Assembly: GCF_900112085.1 (NCBI RefSeq)
Contig: NZ_FOJY01000001.1
Span: 1 to 64,000 of the forward strand
Reading direction: 5' to 3'
DNA: 64,000 nt
Origin: Acetitomaculum ruminis DSM 5522
GTDB lineage: Bacteria; Bacillota; Clostridia; Lachnospirales; Lachnospiraceae
Part shown: positions 17,735 to 27,460 of the stretch, piece after piece
How the letters are laid out: the number at the start of each line of letters is the position of its first letter
Position numbering within the stretch: position 1 is the first letter of the stretch
Position numbers and translations under genes: made by a program
The notes under the pieces: model-generated
What the model was told of the DNA's origin: nothing
Databases searched by the model: none
The model's input: only the letters and a program-made list of their open reading frames with translations

Positions 17735-18334
17735 ATGATAGGAGAAATATTTGATGACAATTATAATCTTATTAATCTGTTTTTTTTATTCAGCTTTTTA
17801 GGATGGCTTATGGAAACCATAGTTATTAAGGTACAGACCGGAGTTCTTGAAAACAGAGGCTTTGCAAAAGGTCCGTTTTGCATAATCTACGGTGTGGGAG
17901 CTTTTGGAGCCATGATCTTTTTTACACCAATCGCAAATAATACCCTGGCACTTTATATCGTGGGAGCGATTACTGCTACGACCTTTGAATATCTGGTTGC
18001 CAGATTAATGATAAGACTTTTCGGCGATTTCTGGTGGGATTACAGTTACAAAAGATTCAACTACAAAGGAATCCTTTGTCTTGAAAGTACCTTAGGATGG
18101 GGACTTGTGGCAGTCATCATAGTAGGATTTTTGTTTGACTATCTTTTAAGTCTTGTATCAAAAATGCCTATGGATATCGGAAAAGTATGTGCTTTGATGT
18201 TAATTATCGGATACGGCACAGACTTTTTCTTCAGCTACAAAAAATCCAGAAAAAATCATAAAGAAGAACTTGAAAATGAAGAAAATATTTCTGATAATAA
18301 TGATAGAATAAGGTTACTTCATTTGTTCAAGTAA
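17735..18334 (+). CDS. Putative ABC-transporter permease-like membrane protein (CmpB family)
   Basis: About 199 aa from the ATG at 17735, which has GGAG ten bases upstream; an in-frame GTG at 17681 lacks a ribosome site. Four to five transmembrane helices. The signature FLGWLMETIV (about 15-24), then NRGFAKGPFC, and a later FWWDY match the family annotated as putative ABC-transporter type IV / CmpB proteins, common in Clostridia and of unproven function. The C-terminus is charged and cytoplasmic. A terminator follows, so it is not clearly in an operon. Confidence 0.8.
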   Translation: MIGEIFDDNYNLINLFFLFSFLGWLMETIVIKVQTGVLENRGFAKGPFCIIYGVGAFGAMIFFTPIANNTLALYIVGAITATTFEYLVARLMIRLFGDFWWDYSYKRFNYKGILCLESTLGWGLVAVIIVGFLFDYLLSLVSKMPMDIGKVCALMLIIGYGTDFFFSYKKSRKNHKEELENEENISDNNDRIRLLHLFK

Positions 18335-18344
18335 ATAATGATGT

Positions 18345-18366
18345 GGGACCTTTAAGGTCCCTTTTT
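18345..18366 (+). terminator. Terminator
   Basis: GGGACC, TTTAA loop, GGTCCC, then TTTTT; closes the CmpB-like gene. Confidence 0.85.
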
Positions 18367-18385
18367 AATTGTATTGGAGGAAATA

Positions 18386-19195
18386 ATGGGAATGCTTTCA
18401 GACTATCATTTACATTCTGATTTTTCGGCAGACAGCCAAGAAAAGCCGGAAAATCAGATTTTACAGGGAATAAAACTGGGATTAAAACATATGTGTTTTA
18501 CGGACCATGTAGATTATGATTATCCTTTAGACGAGATATTTGAATTTGACATGGAAGAGTATTTTAACACCTTAAATGCCCTTAAAGAAAAATATAAAGA
18601 CCAGATAGAAGTGCATATAGGAGTTGAGCTGGGACTTCAGCCTCACTTACAAGAAAGATATGACAGGCTTCTTTCGTCATATCCTTTTGACTTTGTAATC
18701 GGATCATCCCACGTGGTAAAGGGCTTTGACCCCTATTATGGTGAATATTATGAAGGAAGAACAGAATACGAGGCCTATCATGAATATTTTGAATATGTCT
18801 TAGAAAATATAATGGCCTTTGATAATTTTGATGTATATGGACATATTGATTATGTTGTAAGATACGGTCCAAACAAAAATGCTGATTATTCCTACGAAAA
18901 ATATTCTGACATTATAGACAGGATACTTCAAAAGCTCATAGAAAAAGGCAAAGGAATAGAATTAAATACCGCAGGTTTTAAATATGGCCTGGGACATCCT
19001 AATCCCACTGAAAAAATAATTGAAAAATACAGGGAATTAGGAGGAAAAATTATTACAATCGGTTCCGATGGACATAAGACAGAGCATTTAGGTTATGACT
19101 TTGAAAAAGTGCCTAATATTTTAAAAACAAGCGGATTTAATTATTATAATGTATTTAAAAACAGAAAGATTGAGACTATTTTGCTGGATTCTTAA
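18386..19195 (+). CDS. PHP-domain phosphoesterase (histidinol-phosphatase type)
   Basis: About 269 aa from the ATG after TTGGAGGAAATA; the in-frame TTG upstream is part of the ribosome site. Metal-binding PHP motifs are present: DYHLHSDFS (residues 6-14), TDHVDYD, the GVELG strand, IGSSHV, YGHIDYV and the late GSDGHK. Trinuclear-metal PHP enzymes of this length are usually histidinol-phosphate phosphatases (HisK/HisJ), though some cleave other phosphoesters. No other histidine genes are nearby, so the substrate is inferred from family only. Confidence 0.85.
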   Translation: MGMLSDYHLHSDFSADSQEKPENQILQGIKLGLKHMCFTDHVDYDYPLDEIFEFDMEEYFNTLNALKEKYKDQIEVHIGVELGLQPHLQERYDRLLSSYPFDFVIGSSHVVKGFDPYYGEYYEGRTEYEAYHEYFEYVLENIMAFDNFDVYGHIDYVVRYGPNKNADYSYEKYSDIIDRILQKLIEKGKGIELNTAGFKYGLGHPNPTEKIIEKYRELGGKIITIGSDGHKTEHLGYDFEKVPNILKTSGFNYYNVFKNRKIETILLDS

Positions 19196-19340
19196 AGATT
19201 TCATTAGTGATTAATTTTTTTCGTTTAATTGATAATTTAGTAAAAAAGCCGAATTGCTAATATTTAATTTGTACTAAATGGAAAAATTACAATAAATGCT
19301 TACTAAAATAGGAGTTTTAACCGATACAATATACGTGGCA

Positions 19341-19358
19341 TTGTTAGTTTTTTGACAA
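19341..19358 (+). promoter_or_regulatory. Rex-like operator before gapA
   Basis: TTGTTAG-TTTT-TTGACAA fits the Rex consensus TTGTTAANNNNTTAACAA with two mismatches, one in each half. Rex represses fermentation and redox genes when NAD+ is high, and gapA is an established target in Clostridia. The site overlaps a possible -35 TTGACA (19352-19357). The remainder of 19196-19506 is AT-rich with no gene. Confidence 0.45.
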
Positions 19359-19404
19359 TTCCAAAATTATATACTTAATTTTTATTTAATTTCACCTATT
19401 TTGC

Positions 19405-19433
19405 TTGAAAGTATAATAAAAGTTTTGTAAAAT
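19405..19433 (+). promoter_or_regulatory. Sigma-A promoter for gapA
   Basis: TTGAAA (19405-19410), 17 bases, TAAAAT (19428-19433), 74 bases before the gapA ATG. Confidence 0.6.
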
Positions 19434-19506
19434 GATATCGGTTGGTTAGTTTTAATTTCTACACCAGTTTAAACAAATTTCTTATAGTTCACAGGAGGAA
19501 TGAATT

Positions 19507-20523
19507 ATGGCAGTTAGAGTAGCAATTAATGGCTTTGGACGTATTGGACGTTTGGCATTTAGACAGATGTTTGATGCAGAAGGATATGAAGTGGTAGCAA
19601 TCAATGATCTTACAGATACAAAGATGCTCGCTCATCTTCTTAAATATGACTCGTCGCAGGGTAGATATAAACTTTGTGACAAGGTTTCTTATAAAGAGGA
19701 TTCAATTGTTGTAGATAATAAGGAAATCAAAATTTACAAGGAAGCAGATGCTTCAAAACTTCCATGGGGAGATTTGAAAGTTGACGTTGTACTTGAGTGT
19801 ACAGGATTCTATACCTCTAAAGAAAAATCAGAAGCCCATATTAAAGCCGGAGCCAGAAAAGTTGTAATCTCTGCACCTGCAGGAAATGATCTTCCTACAG
19901 TAGTGTATAATGTAAATCACAAAATCTTAAAAGCAGATGACACAGTTATCTCAGCAGCTAGTTGTACAACAAACTGCCTCGCACCTATGGCTGATGCTTT
20001 AAATAAATATGCACCAATTCAGTCAGGAATTATGTGTACAATTCACGCTTACACAGGTGACCAGATGACTTTAGACGGTCCTCAAAGAAAAGGCGACCTT
20101 CGTCGTTCTCGTGCAGCAGCTGTTAATATCGTACCAAACTCAACCGGTGCAGCTAAGGCTATCGGACTGGTTATTCCTGAGTTAAACGGAAAACTTATCG
20201 GATCTGCACAAAGAGTTCCTGTTCCTACAGGTTCCACAACTATCCTTACAGCTGTTGTTAAGAAAGCAGATGTTACTGTAGAAGGAATTAACGAAGCAAT
20301 GAAAGCAGCAGCTAATGAATCCTATGGATATAATGAGGATCAGATTGTATCATCAGATATTGTTGGAATGACATATGGTTCATTATTTGATGCTACACAG
20401 ACAATGGTATCTAAGATTGCAGACGATCTTTTTGAAGTTCAGGTAGTATCCTGGTATGACAATGAGAATAGTTACACAAGCCAGATGGTTCGTACCATTA
20501 AATATTTCTCAGAGTTAAAATAA
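19507..20523 (+). CDS. gapA: Glyceraldehyde-3-phosphate dehydrogenase
   Basis: 338 aa. NAD-binding [10 protein letters not shown] at residues 8-17; catalytic cysteine in [10 protein letters not shown] (about residue 153-162); the conserved C-terminal [13 protein letters not shown] is complete. It oxidises glyceraldehyde-3-phosphate to 1,3-bisphosphoglycerate with NAD+. CAGGAGG precedes the start. First of the glycolytic run gapA-pgk-tpiA-gpmI; a hairpin between gapA and pgk probably leaves gapA as the most abundant message. A possible Rex site upstream ties it to NADH/NAD+ balance. Confidence 0.98.
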   Translation: MAVRVAINGFGRIGRLAFRQMFDAEGYEVVAINDLTDTKMLAHLLKYDSSQGRYKLCDKVSYKEDSIVVDNKEIKIYKEADASKLPWGDLKVDVVLECTGFYTSKEKSEAHIKAGARKVVISAPAGNDLPTVVYNVNHKILKADDTVISAASCTTNCLAPMADALNKYAPIQSGIMCTIHAYTGDQMTLDGPQRKGDLRRSRAAAVNIVPNSTGAAKAIGLVIPELNGKLIGSAQRVPVPTGSTTILTAVVKKADVTVEGINEAMKAAANESYGYNEDQIVSSDIVGMTYGSLFDATQTMVSKIADDLFEVQVVSWYDNENSYTSQMVRTIKYFSELK

Positions 20524-20551
20524 TTAATTACTGATTGGAAACTCATTGAAG

Positions 20552-20586
20552 GGGTTCGGATATTTTTATATAGCCGAACCCGTTTT
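20552..20586 (+). terminator. Attenuator hairpin between gapA and pgk
   Basis: GGGTTCGG pairs with CCGAACCC around a 14-base AT loop, followed by a short GTTTT. The T run is weak, suggesting partial termination or mRNA end protection for gapA. Confidence 0.65.
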
Positions 20587-20606
20587 GTCGCAAAGGAGAT
20601 TTTAGT

Positions 20607-21812
20607 ATGCTTAATAAAAAAACAATAGATGATATTGATGTAAAGGGCAAGAAAGTTCTTTGCAGGTGTGATTTTAATGTACCTTTAAAAAATGGAGAAA
20701 TCACTGATACTAACAGAATTGTAGCTTCATTACCGACAATTAAAAAATTAAATGAAGGTGGAGCAAAGCTTATATTATGCTCCCATTTAGGTAAGCCAAA
20801 AGGAGAACCAAAACCGGAATTATCATTGGCTCCCGTAGCAAAAAAACTTTCTGAACTTTTAGGAAAGGATGTTGTATTTGCAGCTGACAATGAAGTAGTA
20901 GGTGCCAATGCGAAAAAAGCAGTTGAAGAAATGAAGGACGGAGATATTGTCCTTTTGGAAAATACAAGATATAGGGCAGAGGAGACAAAAAATGGCGAAG
21001 CCTTCAGTAAAGAATTAGCCAGTCTTTGCGATATTTTTGTTAATGATGCTTTTGGTACTGCCCATAGAGCACACTGTTCAAATGTAGGAGTTGCATCTTT
21101 GGCGAAAGTATCCGTTATTGGATATCTTTTAGAAAAAGAACTTAATTTCCTTGGAAATGCAGTTGATAATGCAAAGAGACCTTTTGTTGCGATTTTAGGT
21201 GGAGCAAAAGTTGCAGATAAATTAAAGGTAATTTCCAATCTTTTGGAGAAATGTGACACCCTTATTATTGGTGGTGGTATGGCTTATACTTTCTTAAAGG
21301 CTCAGGGATATGAAACAGGAAGCTCATTAGTAGACGACACTAAGATTGATTATTGTAAAGAAATGATTGAAAAGGCTAAAAGTCTTAACAAGAAAATGCT
21401 TCTTCCTATTGATACAGTAGTTGCCAAGGCTTTTCCGGATCCTATTGATGCTGATATAAGTGTAGATACCGTGGATGTAAAAAGCATACCTTCAGACATG
21501 ATGGGACTGGATATTGGTGATAAAACCATTGAACTTTATGGAAACGAAATAAAGAGTGCCAAAACAGTCCTTTGGAATGGACCTATGGGAGTGTTTGAAA
21601 ATCCTACCCTTGCAAAGGGAACAAAATATGTGGCAGAGGCTCTTTCAAAGATTGATGCCGTTACCATTATAGGTGGTGGAGATTCTGCCGCTGCCGTTAA
21701 TCAGTTAGGATATTCAGATAAGATGACCCATGTTTCAACAGGTGGTGGTGCTTCTTTGGAATTCCTTGAAGGAGCAGAATTCCCTTGTCTTAAATTTGCA
21801 CAGGACAGATAA
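20607..21812 (+). CDS. pgk: Phosphoglycerate kinase
   Basis: 401 aa; makes ATP from 1,3-bisphosphoglycerate. The substrate motif RCDFNVPLK (about residues 18-26), [12 protein letters not shown], the hinge and nucleotide region (GGAKVADKL) and the C-terminal GGGDSAAA with TGGGASLE are present. Good ribosome site AAGGAGA. It lies 83 bases downstream of gapA behind the attenuator hairpin and 89 bases before tpiA, so it belongs to the glycolytic operon. Confidence 0.98.
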   Translation: MLNKKTIDDIDVKGKKVLCRCDFNVPLKNGEITDTNRIVASLPTIKKLNEGGAKLILCSHLGKPKGEPKPELSLAPVAKKLSELLGKDVVFAADNEVVGANAKKAVEEMKDGDIVLLENTRYRAEETKNGEAFSKELASLCDIFVNDAFGTAHRAHCSNVGVASLAKVSVIGYLLEKELNFLGNAVDNAKRPFVAILGGAKVADKLKVISNLLEKCDTLIIGGGMAYTFLKAQGYETGSSLVDDTKIDYCKEMIEKAKSLNKKMLLPIDTVVAKAFPDPIDADISVDTVDVKSIPSDMMGLDIGDKTIELYGNEIKSAKTVLWNGPMGVFENPTLAKGTKYVAEALSKIDAVTIIGGGDSAAAVNQLGYSDKMTHVSTGGGASLEFLEGAEFPCLKFAQDR

Positions 21813-21901
21813 AATAAATAAAATATAAAAATTATTATTTAATTGCCAATTAAATATAAAAAATATTTTAATATGGCCGAAATAATTATTAAGAAAGGGA
21901 C

Positions 21902-22681
21902 ATGGAAATAATTTCATGTTTAGTGAAAAAAATGGCAAGAAGAAAAATTATAGCTGGAAACTGGAAAATGAATAAGACTCCTTCTGAAGCTGTAGCTTTA
22001 GTAAAAGAGCTTATTCCATTAGTAAAAAATGACGAGGTAGATGTAGTTTTTTGTGTTCCTGCAATTGACATCATTCCTTGTATTGAAGCAGCTAAAGGAA
22101 CCAATATAAACATCGGTGCCGAAAATATGTATTTTGAAGAAAAGGGAGCCTATACAGGAGAAATTTCCCCTGAGATGCTTACAGATGCCGGAGTTTCTTA
22201 TGTTATTATAGGACATTCCGAAAGAAGAGAATACTTTGCGGAAACCGATGAAACAGTTAATAAAAAAGTTCTTAAAGCTTTTGAACATGGACTTACACCT
22301 ATTATCTGCTGTGGTGAAACATTAACTCAAAGAGAGCAGAATGTAACCATAGATTTTATCAGACAGCAGATTAAAATCGCATTTTTAAATGTTTCAGCAG
22401 AAAATGCAAAGAAGGCAGTTATTGCCTATGAGCCAATTTGGGCTATCGGAACAGGAAAGGTAGCCACATCAGACCAGGCAGAGGAAGTTTGCAAAGCTAT
22501 TAGAGATTGTATAAAAGAAATCTATGATGAAGCTACAGCAGATGCCATAAGAATTCAATATGGTGGAAGCGTTTCAGCAGCATCAGCTCCGGAGCTTTTT
22601 GCAAAAGAAGATATTGACGGAGGCCTGGTAGGAGGTGCGTCATTAAAGGCTGACTTTGGTCAAATAGTTAATTATAAATAG
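21902..22681 (+). CDS. tpiA: Triosephosphate isomerase
   Basis: Interconverts dihydroxyacetone phosphate and glyceraldehyde-3-phosphate. GNWKMN is near the start; GHSERR supplies the catalytic His and [12 protein letters not shown] the catalytic Glu and loop 6. The family normally begins at [12 protein letters not shown], which corresponds to the ATG at 21932 (249 aa). That ATG has no ribosome site, whereas the ATG at 21902 has AAAGGG but only ~2 bases of spacing; the true start is therefore unsure, and a ten-residue N-terminal extension is possible. Confidence 0.95.
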   Translation: MEIISCLVKKMARRKIIAGNWKMNKTPSEAVALVKELIPLVKNDEVDVVFCVPAIDIIPCIEAAKGTNINIGAENMYFEEKGAYTGEISPEMLTDAGVSYVIIGHSERREYFAETDETVNKKVLKAFEHGLTPIICCGETLTQREQNVTIDFIRQQIKIAFLNVSAENAKKAVIAYEPIWAIGTGKVATSDQAEEVCKAIRDCIKEIYDEATADAIRIQYGGSVSAASAPELFAKEDIDGGLVGGASLKADFGQIVNYK

Positions 22682-22751
22682 GAATAATTAATATAAAAAA
22701 CAAAGATCCCTAAGGGGAGTTAATGATGGGAACTAAGCATATGCTTACAAA

Positions 22752-22869
22752 AAAAACTGTTGCAGCAAGAATACAGGTACTGATACCTTAAGGTGGTTAC
22801 GGATTATTAAAAAAATAATTATTACTACCTGTCTGGACGTAGGAACCAAATCTTGTTGTAGCAGTTTTT
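22752..22869 (+). ncRNA. Structured RNA candidate after tpiA
   Basis: Bases 22752-22770 pair with 22851-22869 over 19 consecutive positions, including three G-U wobbles, followed by a pyrimidine/T-rich tail like an intrinsic terminator. Inside, ACAGGTA (22773-22779) pairs with TACCTGT (22826-22832), while GGTA-ctga-TACC (22776-22787) is an alternative hairpin. Just upstream, TCCCTaaGGGGA and AAGCATATGCTT could fold as well. No open frame fits. I cannot assign it to a known family (6S and the usual riboswitches were considered). It fills most of the 378-base gap before gpmI. Confidence 0.6.
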
Positions 22870-23059
22870 CCCTTTTAAGAAAAAATTTAAAATAATTAAT
22901 TTAAGTTAAAAATTTAACATTATTATCAGAGAATTTAAAAGCTTATCCGATAATATTTTTTAGTAGAGGAATAATATGTTTATTTTTAAGCAGAATGTGA
23001 TAAGATATCTGTAACAAAAGAAAATAACTTATAAAAAAGATTTTATATGGGAAAGGAAA

Positions 23060-24601
23060 ATGAGCATGAAAAAAACAACAGTTTTATTGATAATGGATGG
23101 TTTTGGATTAAATGAAAATCCAGAACATAATGCTGTATATTCTGCAAAAACCCCGAATCTAGACAATCTTATGAAAAATTATCCCTTTGTAAAGGGAAAT
23201 GCCAGTGGATTAAATGTTGGTCTGCCGGATGGACAAATGGGTAATTCAGAAGTAGGTCATCTTAATATGGGAGCCGGAAGAATTGTCTATCAGGAGCTGA
23301 CAAGAATTACAAAAGCCATAGAAGATGGAGATTTCTTTGAAAACAAGGTGCTTTTGGATGCCATGAATAATGTAAAGGAAAAATCTTCAGCTTTACATAT
23401 TTTTGGACTTGTTTCTGACGGAGGAGTTCACAGCCATAATACCCATCTTTACGGTTTACTTGAAATGGCAAAAAGAAACGGTATAGAAAAAGTGTATGTT
23501 CATGCATTTTTAGACGGAAGAGACACTCCACCATCATCAGGAGCCGGTTATGTGGAGGAATTGTGTAATAAAATGAAGGAAATAGGTGTAGGAAAAATTG
23601 CCACCGTATCCGGAAGATATTATGCAATGGACAGAGATAACCGTTGGGAAAGAGAAGAAATAGCCTACAAGGCCATAGTAAAAGGCGAAGGAAAAACCCA
23701 TACCGATGCTGTTGAAGCTATAAAGAAATCCTATGACGAAGGTGTTACCGATGAGTTTGTAGTACCGGTTGTTATTACTGAAAATGGTAAGGCTATAGCC
23801 AATGTAAATGATGGTGATTCAATAGTATTTTTCAACTTCAGACCTGACAGGGCAAGACAGCTTACAAGAGCATTTTGTGCCGATGATTTTACGGGATTTG
23901 ACCGTGGAACCAGAAAAGATGTTAAATATGTATGCTTTACAGAATATGATGTTACAATTCCAAACAAATCTATTGCCTTTGAAAAGGAAACAATAATTAA
24001 CACTTTAGGAGAATACCTTTCATCTTTGGGATTGACTCAGGCAAGAATAGCAGAAACAGAAAAATATGCTCATGTTACATTTTTCTTTAATGGTGGTGTA
24101 GAAGAGCCAAACAAGGCAGAAGACAGAATACTGGTAAATTCCCCTAAAGTTGCCACCTATGATTTAAAACCGTCCATGAGTGCTTACGAAGTATGTGACA
24201 ATGTTACAAAATCAATTCTTTCAGGAAAATATGATGTAATAATTACAAACTTTGCTAACTGCGACATGGTAGGTCATACCGGAGTTGAAAAGGCAGCGAT
24301 AGAAGCAGTTGAAACAGTGGATACCTGCGTAGGAAAAATATATAATGCCATAAAAGAAAACGGCGGAACCTTATTTGTTTGTGCAGACCACGGAAATGCC
24401 GAGCAGATGATTGATTATGAAACAGGTGAAAGCTTTACGGCTCATACTACAAATCCTGTACCTTTCATTCTGGTAAATTATGATAAAGATGTAAAATTAA
24501 GAGAAGGCGGATGCCTGGCTGATATTGCACCGACACTTTTAGAAATAATGAATATTGAAATTCCTAAAGAAATGACCGGAAAATCACTTATTGTAAAATA
24601 A
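23060..24601 (+). CDS. gpmI: 2,3-bisphosphoglycerate-independent phosphoglycerate mutase
   Basis: 513 aa, two-manganese alkaline-phosphatase-superfamily mutase converting 3- to 2-phosphoglycerate. The metal motif MDGFG is near residues 13-17, the nucleophile serine is in GNSEVGHLNMG, substrate arginines are in DGRDTPPSS and FNFRPDRARQL, and the C-terminal metal ligands in VCADHGNAE. GGGAAAGG precedes the start; a second ATG two codons on is an alternative. Last of the glycolytic cluster, separated from tpiA by the structured-RNA candidate and closed by a strong terminator. Confidence 0.97.
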   Translation: MSMKKTTVLLIMDGFGLNENPEHNAVYSAKTPNLDNLMKNYPFVKGNASGLNVGLPDGQMGNSEVGHLNMGAGRIVYQELTRITKAIEDGDFFENKVLLDAMNNVKEKSSALHIFGLVSDGGVHSHNTHLYGLLEMAKRNGIEKVYVHAFLDGRDTPPSSGAGYVEELCNKMKEIGVGKIATVSGRYYAMDRDNRWEREEIAYKAIVKGEGKTHTDAVEAIKKSYDEGVTDEFVVPVVITENGKAIANVNDGDSIVFFNFRPDRARQLTRAFCADDFTGFDRGTRKDVKYVCFTEYDVTIPNKSIAFEKETIINTLGEYLSSLGLTQARIAETEKYAHVTFFFNGGVEEPNKAEDRILVNSPKVATYDLKPSMSAYEVCDNVTKSILSGKYDVIITNFANCDMVGHTGVEKAAIEAVETVDTCVGKIYNAIKENGGTLFVCADHGNAEQMIDYETGESFTAHTTNPVPFILVNYDKDVKLREGGCLADIAPTLLEIMNIEIPKEMTGKSLIVK

Positions 24602-24617
24602 ATTCATGATAATAGGC

Positions 24618-24660
24618 TTTAACTCAGTTGGAATTTTTTCAACTGAGTTAAAACTTTTTG
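24618..24660 (+). terminator. Terminator after gpmI
   Basis: TTTAACTCAGTTG pairs with CAACTGAGTTAAA around a 9-base loop, then ACTTTTTG. It ends 20 bases before the next gene's true start and excludes an earlier start for that gene. Confidence 0.85.
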
Positions 24661-24680
24661 TGTTTAAGGGAGGAAAAATT

Positions 24681-25634
24681 GTGTCAAAAAAAGAATGTTT
24701 TTTTTACAATAGTAGTGATAAAGTTACTAAAATTGCAGGATATTGTTATATTCCCGATGGTGAAATAAAAGCTGTATTACAAATATGTCATGGTATGATG
24801 GAGTATCTTGAAAGATATGAAGAATTCATATTTTATTTGGTAGAGAAAGGCTTTATGGTGGTGGGAAATGATCATTTAGGTCATGGAAAAAGTATATTGG
24901 ACAAGGAACATTTGGGATATTTTTGCCAGGAAAATCCGGAAAAAGTTCTTGTAAAAGACCATTATAATTTAAAGAAATATATTATTAAAAATATGGCTGA
25001 CAAAGTAGATTTTAATAAAATTTGCTGGTTTAATCTTGGTCATAGCATGGGTTCATTTATTTTAAGAAGATATCTTACCCACTACGGAAATGAATGTGAC
25101 GGGGCTATTATTATGGGAACGGGAAATGCAGACAAAACAAGTGTCACTCTTTCCATGTTTCTTTTAGATTCTATAGAAAAAGTAAAGGGTGGAATGTATA
25201 AAAGCAAAACCCTTAATTCTATAGCTATGTATGGTTTTTCAAAATATTTTAAAAATTCAAAGAGTTCAACCAGCTGGCTTACCCACAATACAGATGAGGT
25301 GAAAGCTTATATGAAGGATCCTTTATGTAATTATCTTTTTTCAGTAAATGGTTTTAAGACTATTTTGAAAATGCAGATAAATAATGAAAACAGAAAATCT
25401 CTGGAAAAAATCCCTAAGGATTTACCTGTATTTATAGTATCAGGAAGTGATGACCCCGTTGGAAAGATGGGGGTTGATCCTATTGATTTATTTCATCAAT
25501 ATAAAGACCTTGGAATAAGGGATATTTCCCTTAAACTATATGAGAACAGCAGGCATGAATTATTACATGATATTGATAAAGAAGAAGTTTATCAGGACTT
25601 ATATGAATTTTTGGAAAGGCATAAAAATAAGTAA
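24681..25634 (+). CDS. Alpha/beta hydrolase (monoacylglycerol lipase-like)
   Basis: About 317 aa from a GTG with AGGGAGG seven bases upstream; a longer frame would start inside the terminator hairpin. The oxyanion HG is in QICHGMMEYLERY, the nucleophile serine in GHSMGSF, and Asp and His of the triad in SGSDDPVG and NSRHELLHD. This is the Hydrolase_4 (lysophospholipase / monoglyceride lipase) group, acting on acylglycerols, lysophospholipids or small esters. There is no signal peptide, so it is cytoplasmic. The substrate cannot be set further. Confidence 0.85.
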   Translation: MSKKECFFYNSSDKVTKIAGYCYIPDGEIKAVLQICHGMMEYLERYEEFIFYLVEKGFMVVGNDHLGHGKSILDKEHLGYFCQENPEKVLVKDHYNLKKYIIKNMADKVDFNKICWFNLGHSMGSFILRRYLTHYGNECDGAIIMGTGNADKTSVTLSMFLLDSIEKVKGGMYKSKTLNSIAMYGFSKYFKNSKSSTSWLTHNTDEVKAYMKDPLCNYLFSVNGFKTILKMQINNENRKSLEKIPKDLPVFIVSGSDDPVGKMGVDPIDLFHQYKDLGIRDISLKLYENSRHELLHDIDKEEVYQDLYEFLERHKNK

Positions 25635-25644
25635 AATCAAGGTA

Positions 25645-25673
25645 TTTACAAGAAAATATGTAGATGTTATAAT
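25645..25673 (+). promoter_or_regulatory. Sigma-A promoter for the pantothenate transporter gene
   Basis: TTTACA (25645-25650), exactly 17 bases, TATAAT (25668-25673), 86 bases before the GTG start. The short leader shows no recognised riboswitch. Confidence 0.7.
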
Positions 25674-25758
25674 CGACAGGGCAGATTTTTAACCGGTAAA
25701 TGTATTGTATCATCAAGGGTTTATACCAAGGATGAATGATAGCAGGAGGTTTACACAA

Positions 25759-26442
25759 GTGAATAATATTTCAAAAAAGACTGTACGCATGGTTCAGCTT
25801 GCACTTTTTGCCGCAATCGTAGTATTGTTGGCTATGATACCGGGGTTAGGTTATATTCCGGTAGGAGCTATTAACGCAACCACAATCCATATTCCGGTAA
25901 TCATCGGATCAATTTTATTAGGACCGATAGATGGAGCAATCTTAGGATTTGTTTTTGGATGTACAAGTCTTATCAATGCAACTTTTAACCCTGGACTTAC
26001 TTCATTTGTATTCTCACCATTTTATTCTGTGGGAGAAATTCATGGAAGTTTTGCAAGTCTTATTGTTTGCTTTATTCCAAGGATTCTTATTGGAGTAGTT
26101 CCTTACTTCGTATTTAAGCTTCTTAGAAAAGCATTAAAAAATCTTAAGACCGGAGGACTTATTCCTTCACTTACAGTAGCAGGAGTAGCCGGATCTTTAA
26201 CAAACACAATTCTGGTTATGGGACTTATCTACATCCTTTTCGGTGCTCAGTATGCACAGGCTCTTGGAGTAGAAACAGGCGCATTATTAGGATTGATAAT
26301 GACAGTAGTATTTACAAACGGAATAATAGAGGCTATCGTTGCAGCCATAATTGCAACGGCTGTTTGCAGAGTATTCTTTAAATCACAAATCTTAAGTGAT
26401 GAAGTGAGCATAAAAGGAAGTATGACTGCGAAAGCAAGATAA
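25759..26442 (+). CDS. ECF transporter S component, probably pantothenate
   Basis: About 227 aa starting at GTG behind AGGAGG (25743-25748); an upstream in-frame ATG lacks a ribosome site. Six hydrophobic segments, with the N-terminal basic stretch and an ALFAAIVVLLA helix typical of energy-coupling-factor substrate-binding subunits. It captures a vitamin and works with shared EcfA/EcfA'/EcfT energising proteins encoded elsewhere. The substrate is inferred from neighbours: pantothenate kinase (coaX) and coaBC follow directly, pointing to pantothenate uptake (PanT-like). Confidence 0.8.
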   Translation: MNNISKKTVRMVQLALFAAIVVLLAMIPGLGYIPVGAINATTIHIPVIIGSILLGPIDGAILGFVFGCTSLINATFNPGLTSFVFSPFYSVGEIHGSFASLIVCFIPRILIGVVPYFVFKLLRKALKNLKTGGLIPSLTVAGVAGSLTNTILVMGLIYILFGAQYAQALGVETGALLGLIMTVVFTNGIIEAIVAAIIATAVCRVFFKSQILSDEVSIKGSMTAKAR

Positions 26443-26510
26443 AAGGATATCAAAATAGGGATAAAATCTGCGCTAAGAAATTATAATATAAAATAAAAAA
26501 TACATTTACT

Positions 26511-26553
26511 AAAAAAGCGTACAGCACCCTTAAAAGGAGGCTTGCGCTTTTTT
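26511..26553 (+). terminator. Terminator
   Basis: AAAAAAGCG pairs with CGCTTTTTT around an internal partial stem; separates the transporter gene from coaX. Confidence 0.75.
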
Positions 26554-26655
26554 CTTTGCTAAAATGACGGAAAATGATTAAAATATAATTATCAAAAAAT
26601 TTTTATTGTTAGTGCAAATATTATATCCAAAGATTTATATATACAGGAGGGAGAA

Positions 26656-27423
26656 ATGATTTTAGCTGTATCCATTGAAAATTCTGAAATTGTTATTGGT
26701 TGTTTTAATGAAAAAGAGCTATTGTTTAAAGAGTGTTTTTCAACAGATTTATTAAGAACTGATTTTGAATACGCAATGCAAATTAAAACATTGCTGGAAC
26801 TTTATAAAATAAAACTTGATGATATAGAAGGTGTTATAATATCTTCAGTGGTTCCCCCTATGTATGAAAAAATAAAAAAATCCGTTCAAAAATTAATAAA
26901 AGCCCCTATAAAAACAGTGGGCCCGGGGATGAAAACCGGAATCAATATTTTAATGGACAATCCGGCTCAGATTGGAAGCGATATGATAACTATGGCTGTA
27001 GGAGCTTTAAAGAGTTTTCAACCTCCTATTGTTGTAATAAATCTCGGAACTGCAACTACTCTTTCCGTAATAGATGAAAAAGGAAATTATACAGGGGGAA
27101 TGATAATGCCGGGAGTTCAGATTTCCATGGAGGCATTGGTGAAAAACACATCTCAGCTTCAAAAAATAAGCATGTCAAGTCCTAAAAAACTCATAGGAAA
27201 AAACACGGTACAATGTATGGAAAGCGGGATAATTACAGGACATGCCGCATCAATTGACGGTCTGATAGACAGAATAAAAAAAGAAAAACCAAATGAATAT
27301 TCTCTGGTTGCCACGGGAAGTTTTGTAAACTGGATAATTCCTCATTGCGAAAACAATATTAAAATAGATGAAACTCTTTTATTAAGAGGTTTAAAGGTAA
27401 TATTTGATAAAAACAGACGATAA
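26656..27423 (+). CDS. coaX: Type III pantothenate kinase
   Basis: 255 aa of the ASKHA kinase fold; phosphorylates pantothenate in the first step of CoA synthesis. Visible markers: the nucleotide-binding start (here MILAVSIENSEIVIGCF rather than the usual DxGNT), the middle block PAQIGSDMITMAVGA with catalytic Asp, and INLGTATTLSVID plus GGMIMPGVQ. The first motif has SIENSE where DIGNTN is normal, an odd variant of the phosphate loop, so activity deserves a test. Strong ribosome site GGAGGGAG. Followed 37 bases later by coaBC. Confidence 0.85.
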   Translation: MILAVSIENSEIVIGCFNEKELLFKECFSTDLLRTDFEYAMQIKTLLELYKIKLDDIEGVIISSVVPPMYEKIKKSVQKLIKAPIKTVGPGMKTGINILMDNPAQIGSDMITMAVGALKSFQPPIVVINLGTATTLSVIDEKGNYTGGMIMPGVQISMEALVKNTSQLQKISMSSPKKLIGKNTVQCMESGIITGHAASIDGLIDRIKKEKPNEYSLVATGSFVNWIIPHCENNIKIDETLLLRGLKVIFDKNRR

Positions 27424-27460
27424 AAAAATTGAAAAATGATAAATAAAAGGAAATAAAAAG

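Noticed and set aside
20543-21259. 238-codon reverse-strand frame over pgk
   Set aside because: Lies wholly antisense to a certain pgk gene and has no ribosome site; a coding shadow.
22752-22869. 6S RNA
   Set aside because: The helix is closed right up to the inner stem on the 5' side, without the large symmetrical central bubble of 6S; kept as unassigned.
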